Positions 25,065 through 33,677 of a stretch of DNA of 64,000 nt are shown here, in pieces (within the stretch, counting starts at the first letter, position 1; every line of letters starts with the position of its first letter). The notes below the pieces were generated by a model. It did not search any database. It saw only the letters and a list, made by a program, of their open reading frames with translations, and was not told where the DNA came from. Source of the stretch: Streptomyces sp. NBC_00236 (lineage in GTDB: Bacteria > Actinomycetota > Actinomycetes > Streptomycetales > Streptomycetaceae); contig NZ_CP108100.1 in the NCBI RefSeq assembly GCF_036195045.1, positions 3,162,001 to 3,226,000 of the forward strand, in the 5' to 3' direction. The position numbers were made by a program, and so were the translations under genes.

Positions 25065-25129
25065 ACCCTATCCGGGGGCTCCCCCCGGCCGGACGGACAG
25101 TGGCTCGATGTTGTCTTATTTTATTGATC
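25065..25129 (-). promoter_or_regulatory. bldA promoter region
   Basis: TAGGGT (25065-25070, minus strand) is a likely -10 box placing the start about 20 bp before the mature tRNA. Further up, 25114-25129 is a conspicuous A/T-rich stretch (TCTTATTTTATTGATC on plus). No clear -35 box. The gap 25037-25284 holds no gene. Confidence 0.45.
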
Positions 25130-25284
25130 GCTTGAGGGTCCGTCAGCACACGTGGGAGGCATAGTCACATGGCGGGGCGGCGTGGCGGGCGCGGCGGCCG
25201 CGTATCCGAATTGACGGAAAGTCGCCGCACCCACACAGCCGATTCGCCAGGCGCGCGCCATGGATCGCCAGGGGCGCGCCACCC

Positions 25285-27693
25285 CTACCGGATGAGGCCG
25301 TCGTTGACGCACCTCAGCACGGGGTGCGCGCCCAGTGCCTCCGGGTCCGGCAGCACCGCTCCTGTGATCATGAACACCGTGCTCTCGCCGGGCAACAGCG
25401 TGACGAGCATCTCGTCCACCTGGGCCGCCGGGTCGAGCCGGTCGGGGAAGAGCGCGAGGTCCCGCAGGAGGGTGCGGGCCGTCACCTCGACGCGGTAGCC
25501 GGGCGCCTCGTCCCCGCACTCCGTCACCGAGACGTCGTACCGGGCGGGCGGCAGCGCGAGGCGGGTGTCCTCCTCGTAGAACTCCACCGCCCGGACGGAG
25601 CCGAGGCGTGCGACCAGGAGCTCACGGGTCCGGTCGGCCGGTTCGGCGACCGACGGTGGCAGCGGGACCCGGGTGACCGCGCGCGCGGCCGTGCTCACGA
25701 CCACCTCCTCCTCGGCCAGCACCGCCCCGTCCAGACCGTGCCGGGTCAGCCGCAGCGTGCCGGTCCAGGGCTCGGGGGCGTCGTTGACGAGATGGACGGC
25801 GCCGTCGCGCACGGCGATCAGCCGGTCCGCGTACACGGCCCGCAGGGCGTACCAGAGCGGCTTGCGGCGGCCGCCGCCGTCGATCGCCGACCAGGAGACG
25901 ACCGGCCAGCAGTCGTTGAGCTGCCACACGATCGTGCCCATGCAGTACGGGGTGTGGGAGCGGAAGTGGCGGATGCCGAAGGCGACCGCGCGCGCCTGGT
26001 TGAGCTGGGTGAGCCAGTGCCAGTCGTCGAAGTCCGCGCCGGGCTGCGGCAGGTGGTCGCCCAGGCCCCTGAGCAGCTTGGCGTTGCCGTCCTCGGCCTT
26101 CTGGTGGTGAGCCAGGAGCGGGGCGTCGGGGGTCAGCGGGCCGCTGATGGCGCGGCGCAGGGTGGCGTACGCGGGCGGGCCCTGGAAGCCGAACTCGGCG
26201 ACGAAGCGGGGCACCCGGTCCGCGTAGGCCCGGTAGTCGGCCCGGTTCCACACGTCCCAGATGTGGATGGTGCCGTGTGCCGGGTCCTGCGGGTGGATGT
26301 CCTCGGTGCCGGAGTAGGGCGAGCCGGGCCAGTACGGACGGCTCGGGTCGGTCTCGGCGACGATCGCGGGGAGCAGCCCGTGGTAGTAGCCGTGGCCCCA
26401 GGTCCGGTCGCCGAGGTCCTTCTGCCAGCCCCAGTCGGCGTGGCCCTCCAGGTTCTCGTTGTTGCCGCACCACAGGACGAGGGAGGGGTGCGGGGAGAGG
26501 CGGGTGACGTTCTCCCGGGCCTCGGCCGCCACCTCGTCCCACAGCGGCTGCTCCTCCGGGTAGGCGGCGCAGGCGAACGGGAAGTCCTGCCAGACCAGCA
26601 GGCCCTTCTCGTCGGCCAGTTCGTAGAAGTCGTCGCTCTCGTAGAGGCCGCCGCCCCAGATCCTGATCAGGTTGACCCCGGCCGCGACCGCCTGGTCGAG
26701 GCGGTCGGAGATCCGCTGCCGGGTGACGCGGGCGGGGAAGCAGTCCTCGGGGATCCAGTTGACGCCGCGTACGAAGACGGGTTCGCCGTTGACGACGAAG
26801 CGGAACGCCTCGCGCTCCAGCGTGACGCCGCGGAAACCGGTCCTGAACCGCCGGACCTCCTCACCGAGGCGGACGGTGACGTCGTACAGGGGCTGCTCGC
26901 CGTGGCTGCGCGGCCACCAGAGCGCGGCGCCCGGGACGGACAGGGTGGCGGTGGCCCGGTCCTCGCCGGCGAGGACGGTGAACGCGGCACGCTCGCCCGC
27001 GACCTCCACGACGGCTTCCAGGGCCCCCTGGCCGGACCGGTCGACGTCGAGGGTGACGGTGAGGCGCGGCACCCCCGCGTCGTCGAGATCGGGCAGCAGG
27101 GTGACCGACGCGATCCGCGGGCCGCTCCAGGTCTCCAGCGCGACCGGCCGCCAGATGCCGGACGTGACCAGCGTCGGCCCCCAGTCCCAGCCGAAGTTGC
27201 ACGCCATCTTGCGGATGAAGGCGTACGGCTCCGCATAGGCACCGGGCCGGTCGCCGAGCCGGTCGCGCAGCTCCTCGGCATAGGTGTACGGGGCGGTGAA
27301 CCGTACGTCGAGGGTGTTGGCACCCTCGGCCAGCAGGGCGCGGACGGGGAAGCGGTGGCTGCGGTGCTGGTTGGCGGCGCGGCCCACCTCGATGCCGTTG
27401 AGAAGGACGGTGGCGACGGTGTCGAGGCCGTCGAAGCACAGGTCGGCGTGGTCGTGCCCGTCCGGCGTCCAGTCGAACGTGGTGCGGTACGTCCAGTCGG
27501 TGCGGCCGATCCAGCCGAGCCGGTTCTCGTTGTCGTCCAGGTACGGGTCGTCGATCAGCCCCGCCGCGAGCAGGTCCGTGTGGACGCAGCCGGGCACGGT
27601 GGCGGGGACGCCGCCTGTGGGGAGCCCCACGGGCACGGGGCTGTCCGCGCCGAGCGTCCAGCCGTCGTGCAGGGGCAGGTGGCGAAGGGTCAC
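25285..27693 (-). CDS. Beta-mannosidase (glycoside hydrolase family 2)
   Basis: An 802-residue GH2 enzyme that removes beta-mannosyl residues from the non-reducing ends of manno-oligosaccharides. The acid/base glutamate is in LVLWCGNNENLEGH near residue 412 and the nucleophile in RFVAEFGFQGPP near 498. N-terminal sugar-binding and immunoglobulin-like domains precede the barrel (GIWRPVALETWSGP near 165). There is no signal peptide, so it acts in the cytoplasm on imported oligosaccharides. The GTG start overlaps the stop of the ABC ATPase gene as GTGA, linking it to the importer. Confidence 0.9.
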   Translation of the reverse strand: MTLRHLPLHDGWTLGADSPVPVGLPTGGVPATVPGCVHTDLLAAGLIDDPYLDDNENRLGWIGRTDWTYRTTFDWTPDGHDHADLCFDGLDTVATVLLNGIEVGRAANQHRSHRFPVRALLAEGANTLDVRFTAPYTYAEELRDRLGDRPGAYAEPYAFIRKMACNFGWDWGPTLVTSGIWRPVALETWSGPRIASVTLLPDLDDAGVPRLTVTLDVDRSGQGALEAVVEVAGERAAFTVLAGEDRATATLSVPGAALWWPRSHGEQPLYDVTVRLGEEVRRFRTGFRGVTLEREAFRFVVNGEPVFVRGVNWIPEDCFPARVTRQRISDRLDQAVAAGVNLIRIWGGGLYESDDFYELADEKGLLVWQDFPFACAAYPEEQPLWDEVAAEARENVTRLSPHPSLVLWCGNNENLEGHADWGWQKDLGDRTWGHGYYHGLLPAIVAETDPSRPYWPGSPYSGTEDIHPQDPAHGTIHIWDVWNRADYRAYADRVPRFVAEFGFQGPPAYATLRRAISGPLTPDAPLLAHHQKAEDGNAKLLRGLGDHLPQPGADFDDWHWLTQLNQARAVAFGIRHFRSHTPYCMGTIVWQLNDCWPVVSWSAIDGGGRRKPLWYALRAVYADRLIAVRDGAVHLVNDAPEPWTGTLRLTRHGLDGAVLAEEEVVVSTAARAVTRVPLPPSVAEPADRTRELLVARLGSVRAVEFYEEDTRLALPPARYDVSVTECGDEAPGYRVEVTARTLLRDLALFPDRLDPAAQVDEMLVTLLPGESTVFMITGAVLPDPEALGAHPVLRCVNDGLIR

Positions 27694-28583
27694 GCGGAGG
27701 TCCTTCCGCAGTCGGGGAGCTGGGCACAGGCGACGAAGTGGTCCGGCTCGGTCTCGTACAGATCGGTGTCCCGGTCCCCGCCCTCGTGGAAGGCGCAGCT
27801 CTCCAGCGGCTCGGGCGGGTCCCACGGGGTGTTGAGCCGGGGCACGGCGGCCAGCAGGGTGCGGGTGTAGGGGTGGAGCGGGTTGCCGAACACCTTCTGG
27901 GTGTCGCCGCGTTCGACGACCCTGCCACGGCGCAGCACCACGGTCTTCTCCGCCAGGTAGGTGCCGAGCGCGAGGTCGTGGGTGATGTAGAGGACGCCGA
28001 GGCCGCGTTCCTTGAGGGCGGCCAGGAGGTTGAGGACGTCGATGCGGGTGGAGGCGTCGAGCATGCTGGTGATCTCGTCGGCGACCAGGAAGCTCAGGTC
28101 GAGCAGGAGGGCGCGGGCGATGAGGAGGCGTTGCAGCTGGCCGCCGCTGAGCTGGTGCGGGTAGCGGCCGAGCACCTGTCCGGGGTCCAGGCGCACGTCC
28201 CGTACGGCCTTCTCGACGCGGCCGGCCCACTCCTGGTCGGAGACGCCCGGGTGGTAGGCGCGGCGGATCATGTCGAAGACGCGGTCGGCCCGGAAGACCG
28301 GGTTGTAGCAGGAGAACGGGTCCTGGAAGACGCCCTGGACGCGGCGGTAGAAGTCCTTACCGGGGCGGACGGGCCGGCCGTCCAGGGTGAGGCTGCCGGA
28401 GCTGACTCCGGTCAGGCCGAGGATCATCCGGCCGATGGTGGACTTCCCGCTGCCGCTCTCGCCGATGAGGGAGACGACCTCGCCTGGTTCGGCGGTGAAG
28501 GACACCCGGTCCACCGCGGTGACGGAACCGCCGCCGAACGCTCCGGCGCGGTAGGTCTTGGTGACGTGGTCGAGGGTCAGCAT
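27690..28583 (-). CDS. Opp-type ABC transporter ATPase (second)
   Basis: A 297-residue ATPase. Walker A is GESGSGKST near residue 40, the signature LSGGQLQRLLIARALL near 155 and Walker B LSFLVADEITSMLD near 175, followed by the H-loop ITHDLALGTYLAE. The C-terminal region NPLHPYTRTLLAAVPRL is typical of OppF/DppF. The Walker B context carries ADEIT rather than ADEPT. ATG 28583 overlaps the preceding stop as ATGA. It supplies half of the ATPase pair for the importer upstream. Confidence 0.92.
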   Translation of the reverse strand: MLTLDHVTKTYRAGAFGGGSVTAVDRVSFTAEPGEVVSLIGESGSGKSTIGRMILGLTGVSSGSLTLDGRPVRPGKDFYRRVQGVFQDPFSCYNPVFRADRVFDMIRRAYHPGVSDQEWAGRVEKAVRDVRLDPGQVLGRYPHQLSGGQLQRLLIARALLLDLSFLVADEITSMLDASTRIDVLNLLAALKERGLGVLYITHDLALGTYLAEKTVVLRRGRVVERGDTQKVFGNPLHPYTRTLLAAVPRLNTPWDPPEPLESCAFHEGGDRDTDLYETEPDHFVACAQLPDCGRTSA

Positions 28584-29524
28584 CAGGCCTTCCAGCATGC
28601 GACGGAGTGACGGGGGGCGATCTCCACGACCGGGGGTTCCTCGGCGCACTGCTCGTCGGCGAGCGGGCAGCGGTCGCGGAAGCGGCAGCCGGCCGGGGGG
28701 TTCAGGAGGGAGGGCGGGGCGCCGGCGATGCCCTTGAGGGGCTTGTCGGCGTACCGGGCGCCGACCTCGGGGAGCGAGCCGAGCAGGAGTTTGGTGTACG
28801 GGTGGCGCGGCGCGGTCGTCAGGACCTTGGTGGGCGCCTTCTCGGCGAGCTTGCCCGCGTACATCACCATGATCGAGTCGGCGATGTGCGAGGTGAGGCC
28901 GAGGTCGTGCGTCACGAAGATCATGCTGGTGACCAGGCCCTTGTCGCGCAGCCCGGTGAGCGCGCCGACGACGGCCCGCTGGGTGGAGACGTCCAGGGCC
29001 GAGGTGACCTCGTCGGCGATGAGGACGGACGGGTCGAGGAGGGTGGAGATCACCATGACGGTCCGCTGTTTCATGCCGCCGGACAGCTCGATCGGGTAGC
29101 GGTTCAGGACGTCGTGGTCCAGCCCCACCAGGTCGAGGCGACGGTGCAGTTCGGGCGTGTCCACGCTGACGCCGCGGGAGGCGAGCAGCTCGCGGATCAT
29201 GCGCCCGATGCGCCGGGTCGGGTTGAGGGCGCTCATGGAGTACTGCGGTACGAGCGATATCCGGTGGAAGCGGAAGGCGTTCATCGCGCGGTCGTCGGCG
29301 ACCGGCACGTCGTCCCCGTCGAGGGTGACGGTGCCGCCCGCGTGCCGCATCCGGCCGTCCAGGCGGATCAGCGACTTGCCGAGCGTCGTCTTGCCGCAGC
29401 CGGACTCGCCCGCCAGGCCCAGGATCTCCCCGTCGGCCAGGTCGAAGGAGACGCCGTCCAGGGCCCGGACCTCGCCGCGCAGGGTGCGGTAGTGGACCCG
29501 GAGGTCGGTCACGGTCAGGGTCAT
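28583..29524 (-). CDS. Opp-type ABC transporter ATPase (first)
   Basis: A 313-residue OppD-like ATPase: Walker [10 protein letters not shown] near residue 40, signature [17 protein letters not shown] near 145, Walker [15 protein letters not shown] and H-loop [14 protein letters not shown]. The C-terminal segment [23 protein letters not shown] holds the four-cysteine OppD/DppD motif that can bind an iron-sulfur cluster in related importers. It lies 48 bp after the permease gene and is coupled to the second ATPase. Confidence 0.92.
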   Translation of the reverse strand: MTLTVTDLRVHYRTLRGEVRALDGVSFDLADGEILGLAGESGCGKTTLGKSLIRLDGRMRHAGGTVTLDGDDVPVADDRAMNAFRFHRISLVPQYSMSALNPTRRIGRMIRELLASRGVSVDTPELHRRLDLVGLDHDVLNRYPIELSGGMKQRTVMVISTLLDPSVLIADEVTSALDVSTQRAVVGALTGLRDKGLVTSMIFVTHDLGLTSHIADSIMVMYAGKLAEKAPTKVLTTAPRHPYTKLLLGSLPEVGARYADKPLKGIAGAPPSLLNPPAGCRFRDRCPLADEQCAEEPPVVEIAPRHSVACWKA

Positions 29525-29572
29525 GTGCTCAGGCCTCCCCCGAGGTTGTCGGTCACGGTCGCAGTCATCTGC

Positions 29573-30478
29573 TCAGGCCTCCCGGAGCTTCGGGTTGAAG
29601 ACCTCGTCGAGGCCGACGTTGGCGACGTAGAGCGCGCCGACGATCGCGGTGATCCCGGCGCCCGGCGGGACGAACCACCACCACATGCCGAGTTGGAGCG
29701 CGCTCCACTGCTGGGCGCTCTGCAGCATCATCCCGAGCGAGACGCCCTCGGTGGGGCCGAGCCCGATGAAGTCGAGGGAGGAGGCGATCAGGACGGACCC
29801 GCCGAAGAGCAGGATGAACATCATGAAGAGGTACGAGCTCATGTTGGGCGCGATCTCGCGGAAGACGATCCGCCAGGTGCCGCTGCCGCTGAGCCGGGCC
29901 AGGTCCACGAACTCCCGGGTGCGCAGCGAGAACGTCTGCGCGCGGATGGCCCGCGCCGCCCAGGGCCAGGAGGTGAGCCCGATGAACAGTCCCTGCACGG
30001 GGACCGAGCGGACACCGAGGTAGGCGTTGATGATCAGCAGCACGGCGAGCGCGGGCAGCACCAGGACCACGTTGGTGAGCATGTTGAGGATCTCGTCGAC
30101 CGCTCCGCCGCGGTAGCCGGCGAGGAAGCCGACGAGCATGGCGATGACGGCGGCGATGGCCCCGCCGACGACGCCGACCAGGAAGGTGGCGCGCAGCCCG
30201 TGCACGAACTGGGCGTACACGTCCTGGCCGAAGGTGGTCGTGCCCATCCAGTACGTGCCGTCCGGCGGCGCGGCCTGCGGGCCCACGTACTCGTTGGGGT
30301 CGGAGCTGTCGAGGAGCGGCGGGCCGATGATGCCGACGAGCAGGAGCAGCACGACGACGGTGAACCCGATGAGGAGCTTGGGGTTGCGCACGGCGTAGTG
30401 GAGCGTCTCACGGCCGGGGCGGGCGGCGGCGGCGGTGGGTGCGGCGGTCTCGGCGGCCGGTTCGGGCACGGTGCTCAT
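29573..30478 (-). CDS. ABC transporter permease, DppC/OppC-like
   Basis: A 301-residue inner-membrane permease with a short Ala/Pro-rich cytoplasmic N-terminus, a first helix LIGFTVVVLLLLVGIIGPPLL, and the DppC loop LARLSGSGTWRIVFREIAPNMSSYL near residue 205, which docks the ATPase. The TMD core has about six helices. ATG 30478 overlaps the preceding permease stop as ATGA. Confidence 0.9.
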   Translation of the reverse strand: MSTVPEPAAETAAPTAAAARPGRETLHYAVRNPKLLIGFTVVVLLLLVGIIGPPLLDSSDPNEYVGPQAAPPDGTYWMGTTTFGQDVYAQFVHGLRATFLVGVVGGAIAAVIAMLVGFLAGYRGGAVDEILNMLTNVVLVLPALAVLLIINAYLGVRSVPVQGLFIGLTSWPWAARAIRAQTFSLRTREFVDLARLSGSGTWRIVFREIAPNMSSYLFMMFILLFGGSVLIASSLDFIGLGPTEGVSLGMMLQSAQQWSALQLGMWWWFVPPGAGITAIVGALYVANVGLDEVFNPKLREA

Positions 30479-31470
30479 GACTGGCCTCCTGCCATGCCGG
30501 TGCGGGTGCGGGGGTCGACGACGACGTACACGATGTCGATGAGGAAGTTGGCGATCAGTACGCCGATGACGATGAACAGGAACGCGCCCTGGAGCAGGAA
30601 GAAGTCCTGGTTCTGGATCGCGGCCAGGATCAGCGAGCCGAGCCCGGGATAGGCGAACACGATCTCGGTGACGAGGGCCCCGGCCACCAGGACGCCCAGT
30701 TGGAGGGCGAGTCCGGTGATCTGGGGCAGCACGGCGTTGCGGAAGGCGTAGCGGCGGATGAGCCGCTGCGGTGCGCCGAGGGCCGACAGGTAGGAGGAGT
30801 AGTCGGACTCCAGCTCGTAGATGATCATGTTGCGCATGCCGATGGCCCAGCCGCCGAGCGCGACCAGGAAGAGCGAGAGGAACGGCAGCACCCAGTGCTG
30901 GAGCAGGTCCACGGCGAAGGCGGTGGACCAGGTCGGCTGGATGTCGAGGCTGTAGCCGCCGGAGAGCGGGAACCAGCCCGCCTTGGAACCGAGCGCCCAG
31001 GCGAGGATGACGGCGATCCACATGTACGGCATCGCGGTGAGCAGGTATCCGGCCGGCAGCACGGTGTTGTCGAGCACCTTGCGGCGGGCGGCCAGCGCCC
31101 CGGCCCAGTTGCCGACGAACCAGCTGAGCAGGACGGACGGGATCATCAGCCCCAGCGTGTACGGGAGTGCGTCGAGCAGCACGTCGGCGACGGGCTTGGG
31201 GAACACCCAGATGGACAGCCCGAAGTCGCCCTGCAGCAGGGCGCCCCAGAAGTGCAGGTACTGCTGCCAGACGGGCTCGTCGAAGCCGAACAGGTCGTTG
31301 TAGTAGGCGCGCATGGCCTCGACGGCCTCGGGCTGCGAGACCCGGGCCCTGGCCACCATGGCGGCGACGGGGTCGCCGGGCATGAAGCGCGGGATCATCC
31401 AGTTGACGGTGACGGCGACGACGAACGTCAGCGCGTAGATCAGAAGTTTGCGGGCGAAGTAGCGACGCAA
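30475..31470 (-). CDS. ABC transporter permease, DppB/OppB-like
   Basis: A 331-residue permease beginning MRRYFARKLLIYALTFVVAV, with the DppB pattern IPRFMPGDPVAAMVAR and the EAA-like docking loop YLSALGAPQRLIRRYAFRNAVLPQITGLALQLG near residue 225. About six membrane helices. The start is TTG at 31470 with GGGAG five bases upstream. It is separated from the upstream binding-protein gene by a spacer full of tandem repeats. Confidence 0.9.
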   Translation of the reverse strand: MRRYFARKLLIYALTFVVAVTVNWMIPRFMPGDPVAAMVARARVSQPEAVEAMRAYYNDLFGFDEPVWQQYLHFWGALLQGDFGLSIWVFPKPVADVLLDALPYTLGLMIPSVLLSWFVGNWAGALAARRKVLDNTVLPAGYLLTAMPYMWIAVILAWALGSKAGWFPLSGGYSLDIQPTWSTAFAVDLLQHWVLPFLSLFLVALGGWAIGMRNMIIYELESDYSSYLSALGAPQRLIRRYAFRNAVLPQITGLALQLGVLVAGALVTEIVFAYPGLGSLILAAIQNQDFFLLQGAFLFIVIGVLIANFLIDIVYVVVDPRTRTGMAGGQS

Positions 31471-31576
31471 GGGGGCTCCCGGGAGAGAGCCCCGCCGTAC
31501 GGGCGGCGGTCAGGGCGGCGTGCGCACGGCGGGGCGGTCATGGAATCGAGAACGTCCGGCGCGCGGCCGGCCGCCC

Positions 31577-31714
31577 TCTCGGAACGGCCCGCGCGGAGCC
31601 GGTCCTTCTCGGAACGGCCGGCGACGCGGAGCCGGTCCTTCTCGGAGCGACCGACACGCGGCCGGCCGCCCTCTCGGAACGGCCGGCGCGGAGCCGGTCC
31701 TGTTCAGAACGGCC
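31577..31714 (-). repeat. Tandem repeat array (5 units) between binding protein and permease
   Basis: The core TCTCGGAACGGCC starts at 31577, 31607, 31640 (diverged), 31672 and 31702 (diverged), a spacing of 30-33 bp. Units alternate linkers rich in GCGCGGAGCCGGTCC and GCGGCCGGCCGCC. The array lies in the 247-bp spacer of the operon and could fold into mRNA structure that terminates or stabilises the binding-protein message. Confidence 0.75.
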
Positions 31715-31717
31715 GTG

Positions 31718-33454
31718 TCACTTCACGGGCTTGATCTGGGTGAGGGCTTCGAAGCCGCCCATCTCCAGCCAGTTGCGCCACAGCGCCGGTGCGTACTTGG
31801 GCGCACCCGCGGCGTCCGACGGCCAGTTCGTCCAGCTCCCGGTGGTGGACTGGGCCCAGAGGCCGTTGTACCAGAGCGGAATGACCGGCATCTCCTTGAG
31901 CTGGATCGCCTGGATCTTCGAGATGACCTTCTTCATGCCCTCGACGTCATCCGTCTTCACCCCGCCGAGCTCCTGGACGAGCTTCCAGGCCTCCTCGTTC
32001 TCGTACCGGCCGAAGTTGACCGTGTTCTGCTGCTTCTGGACGGGCAGCTGGAACATGTACTCGTAGTACGTCCACGGGGTGCTGGACAGCTGGCGTTCGT
32101 TGTTGACGACCAGGTCGAAGTTGCCCTTGCCGCGCGTCTCGTTGAGGGCGTTCGCGTCGGGGAACTCGGTGGTGATGCTGATGCCCGCGTCCTTGGCGGA
32201 CGAGGCGATGACCTTGGCGGCCTCCATCCAGTCGGTCCAGCCGGTGGGCACGGCCAGCTTCAGACTGATCTTGGAGCCGTCCTTGTTCTCCACCAGGCCG
32301 TCGCCGTTGGTGTCCTTGTACCCGGCGTCCGCGAGGATCTGCTTGGCCTTGTCGGTGTCGAAGGAGAAGCCCTCACGGGAGACCAGGTCCTGGTCGACGA
32401 ACTTGTCCCACTGCGGGAGCAGACCGGTCGGGTTGGCGGGCTTGACCAGCTCGCCGTACACCCCCTTGACGATCTTCTCGGTGTCGACCGAGGCGGCGAG
32501 CGCCCGGCGGAAGGCCGCGTCGTTCATCGGCTTCTTCGTGGTGTTGGGCACCAGCCAGGCCGTGTTGGCGGAGAGCATGTAGGGCGGCTTGTCGTAGTAC
32601 GAGACGACCTTCTTGCTCTTGATCAGCGAGGAGGCGCCGGGCAGGAAGTTGTTGCTGAGGTCCAGCTGGCCCTGACCCAGCTGCCCGATGACCACCTCGT
32701 TGCTCGGGTTGGACACGTCGACGATGTAGCGGGGCGCGGGCTTCATGGAGAGCGCCTTGACGCCCCACCAGTCGTCGCGCCGCTGCCACACGACCCGGTC
32801 CTGGGACTTGCTCTTGAGCGTGTACGCACCGGTGCCGACCGGCTTGTCGTTGACGCCGTCGAGGATCTCCTTCTCCGGGCGCTTGCTCCAGATGTGCTCC
32901 GGGACGATCGGCTGCCCGTAGAGGGTGAAGTCCCACTCCTGGTAGCGGGCCTCCTTGAAGGTGAAGCGGACCGTCGTGGCGTCCACCGCCTTCGCGTCCG
33001 ACAGCCAGCTCCACAGGGTGTGGAAGGACGAGGCCTCGATCTTGCCGAGCCCGTAGGAGTACGCCACGTCCTTGGCGGTCAGCGGCTTGCCGTCCGACCA
33101 GGTGATGCCGGGGCGGAGCTTCACTTCGTACGTCTTGTCGCCGGTCCAGCTGCCCGACTCCGCCAGCCAGGGCGTCAGCTTGCCCTCGTTGGGGTCGAAG
33201 TGGAACAACGTCTCGTAGACCAGCCCCTTGGTGCCGGTGGCGTGGTCCCAGTTGTGCAGCGGGTTGTAGTTGGCCGGCGGCCCCCACTGCGTACCGGTGG
33301 TGTAGAGCGTCTCGTTGCGCGGGAGCGCGCCGCCCCCTCCGCCGCCCGTGCCGCCGGAGCCGCCCGCCGAGGAGCCGCCCCCCGTGCACGCGGTGGCGGC
33401 GAGTGCGATCACGGCGAGCGTGGCCGCGGTCCGTCCCCGGAATCCCGTGCCCAT
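31718..33454 (-). CDS. Extracellular solute-binding lipoprotein (SBP family 5)
   Basis: A 578-residue family 5 binding protein, membrane-tethered outside the cell. The signal peptide RTAATLAVIALAATAC ends in a lipobox, followed by a Gly/Ser linker. Family 5 features are TYEVKLRPGITWSDGKPLTAKDVAYSY near residue 110 and FRRALAASVDTEKIV near 325. Family 5 proteins bind peptides or, in several actinobacteria and thermophiles, oligosaccharides. With a beta-mannosidase in the operon, beta-mannan or other beta-linked oligosaccharides are the likely ligand. It lies divergent from a LacI regulator. Confidence 0.92.
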   Translation of the reverse strand: MGTGFRGRTAATLAVIALAATACTGGGSSAGGSGGTGGGGGGALPRNETLYTTGTQWGPPANYNPLHNWDHATGTKGLVYETLFHFDPNEGKLTPWLAESGSWTGDKTYEVKLRPGITWSDGKPLTAKDVAYSYGLGKIEASSFHTLWSWLSDAKAVDATTVRFTFKEARYQEWDFTLYGQPIVPEHIWSKRPEKEILDGVNDKPVGTGAYTLKSKSQDRVVWQRRDDWWGVKALSMKPAPRYIVDVSNPSNEVVIGQLGQGQLDLSNNFLPGASSLIKSKKVVSYYDKPPYMLSANTAWLVPNTTKKPMNDAAFRRALAASVDTEKIVKGVYGELVKPANPTGLLPQWDKFVDQDLVSREGFSFDTDKAKQILADAGYKDTNGDGLVENKDGSKISLKLAVPTGWTDWMEAAKVIASSAKDAGISITTEFPDANALNETRGKGNFDLVVNNERQLSSTPWTYYEYMFQLPVQKQQNTVNFGRYENEEAWKLVQELGGVKTDDVEGMKKVISKIQAIQLKEMPVIPLWYNGLWAQSTTGSWTNWPSDAAGAPKYAPALWRNWLEMGGFEALTQIKPVK

Positions 33455-33496
33455 CGTCCCTCCTTCTCCCCGCCGTCATTGCCGAGCGGAGTTACT

Positions 33497-33666
33497 GAAC
33501 CGGGTAAGTGCCGTGAAGCTAAGGCCGCCGGGAGGGCATGTCAAGAGTGCGGGAGCGCTCCCATCCCTTTATTTTCAGGGGCAGTTGAGCGATCATCGCT
33601 CCAGGAGAAGAGCCGTGTGCGAGAGGGCCGAAGTCCAAGGCGTTTCATGTAATACGAACCGGTTAA
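33497..33666. promoter_or_regulatory. LacI-type operators in divergent promoter
   Basis: Candidate sites in the spacer between the binding protein and the LacI gene are: GGGAGCGCTCCC (33551-33562, flanked as CGGGAGCGCTCCCA, one base from the TGGGAGCGCTCCCA box known for the cellobiose repressor CebR), the perfect palindrome GAGCGATCATCGCTC (33587-33601), and two direct copies of GAACCGGKTAAG (33497-33508, 33655-33666). The second copy contains AACCGGTT, a typical LacI-family core. Confidence 0.6.
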
Positions 33667-33677
33667 GCGAGGTCGCA

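Noticed and set aside
25121..25519. Minus-strand frame covering the bldA upstream region
   Set aside because: It is an out-of-frame extension of the mannosidase end, rich in Arg/Pro, with no start signal.
31577..31714. Repeats of about 30 bp resembling a CRISPR array
   Set aside because: The units are imperfect, the linkers between cores are themselves repeated rather than unique, and no cas genes are present.
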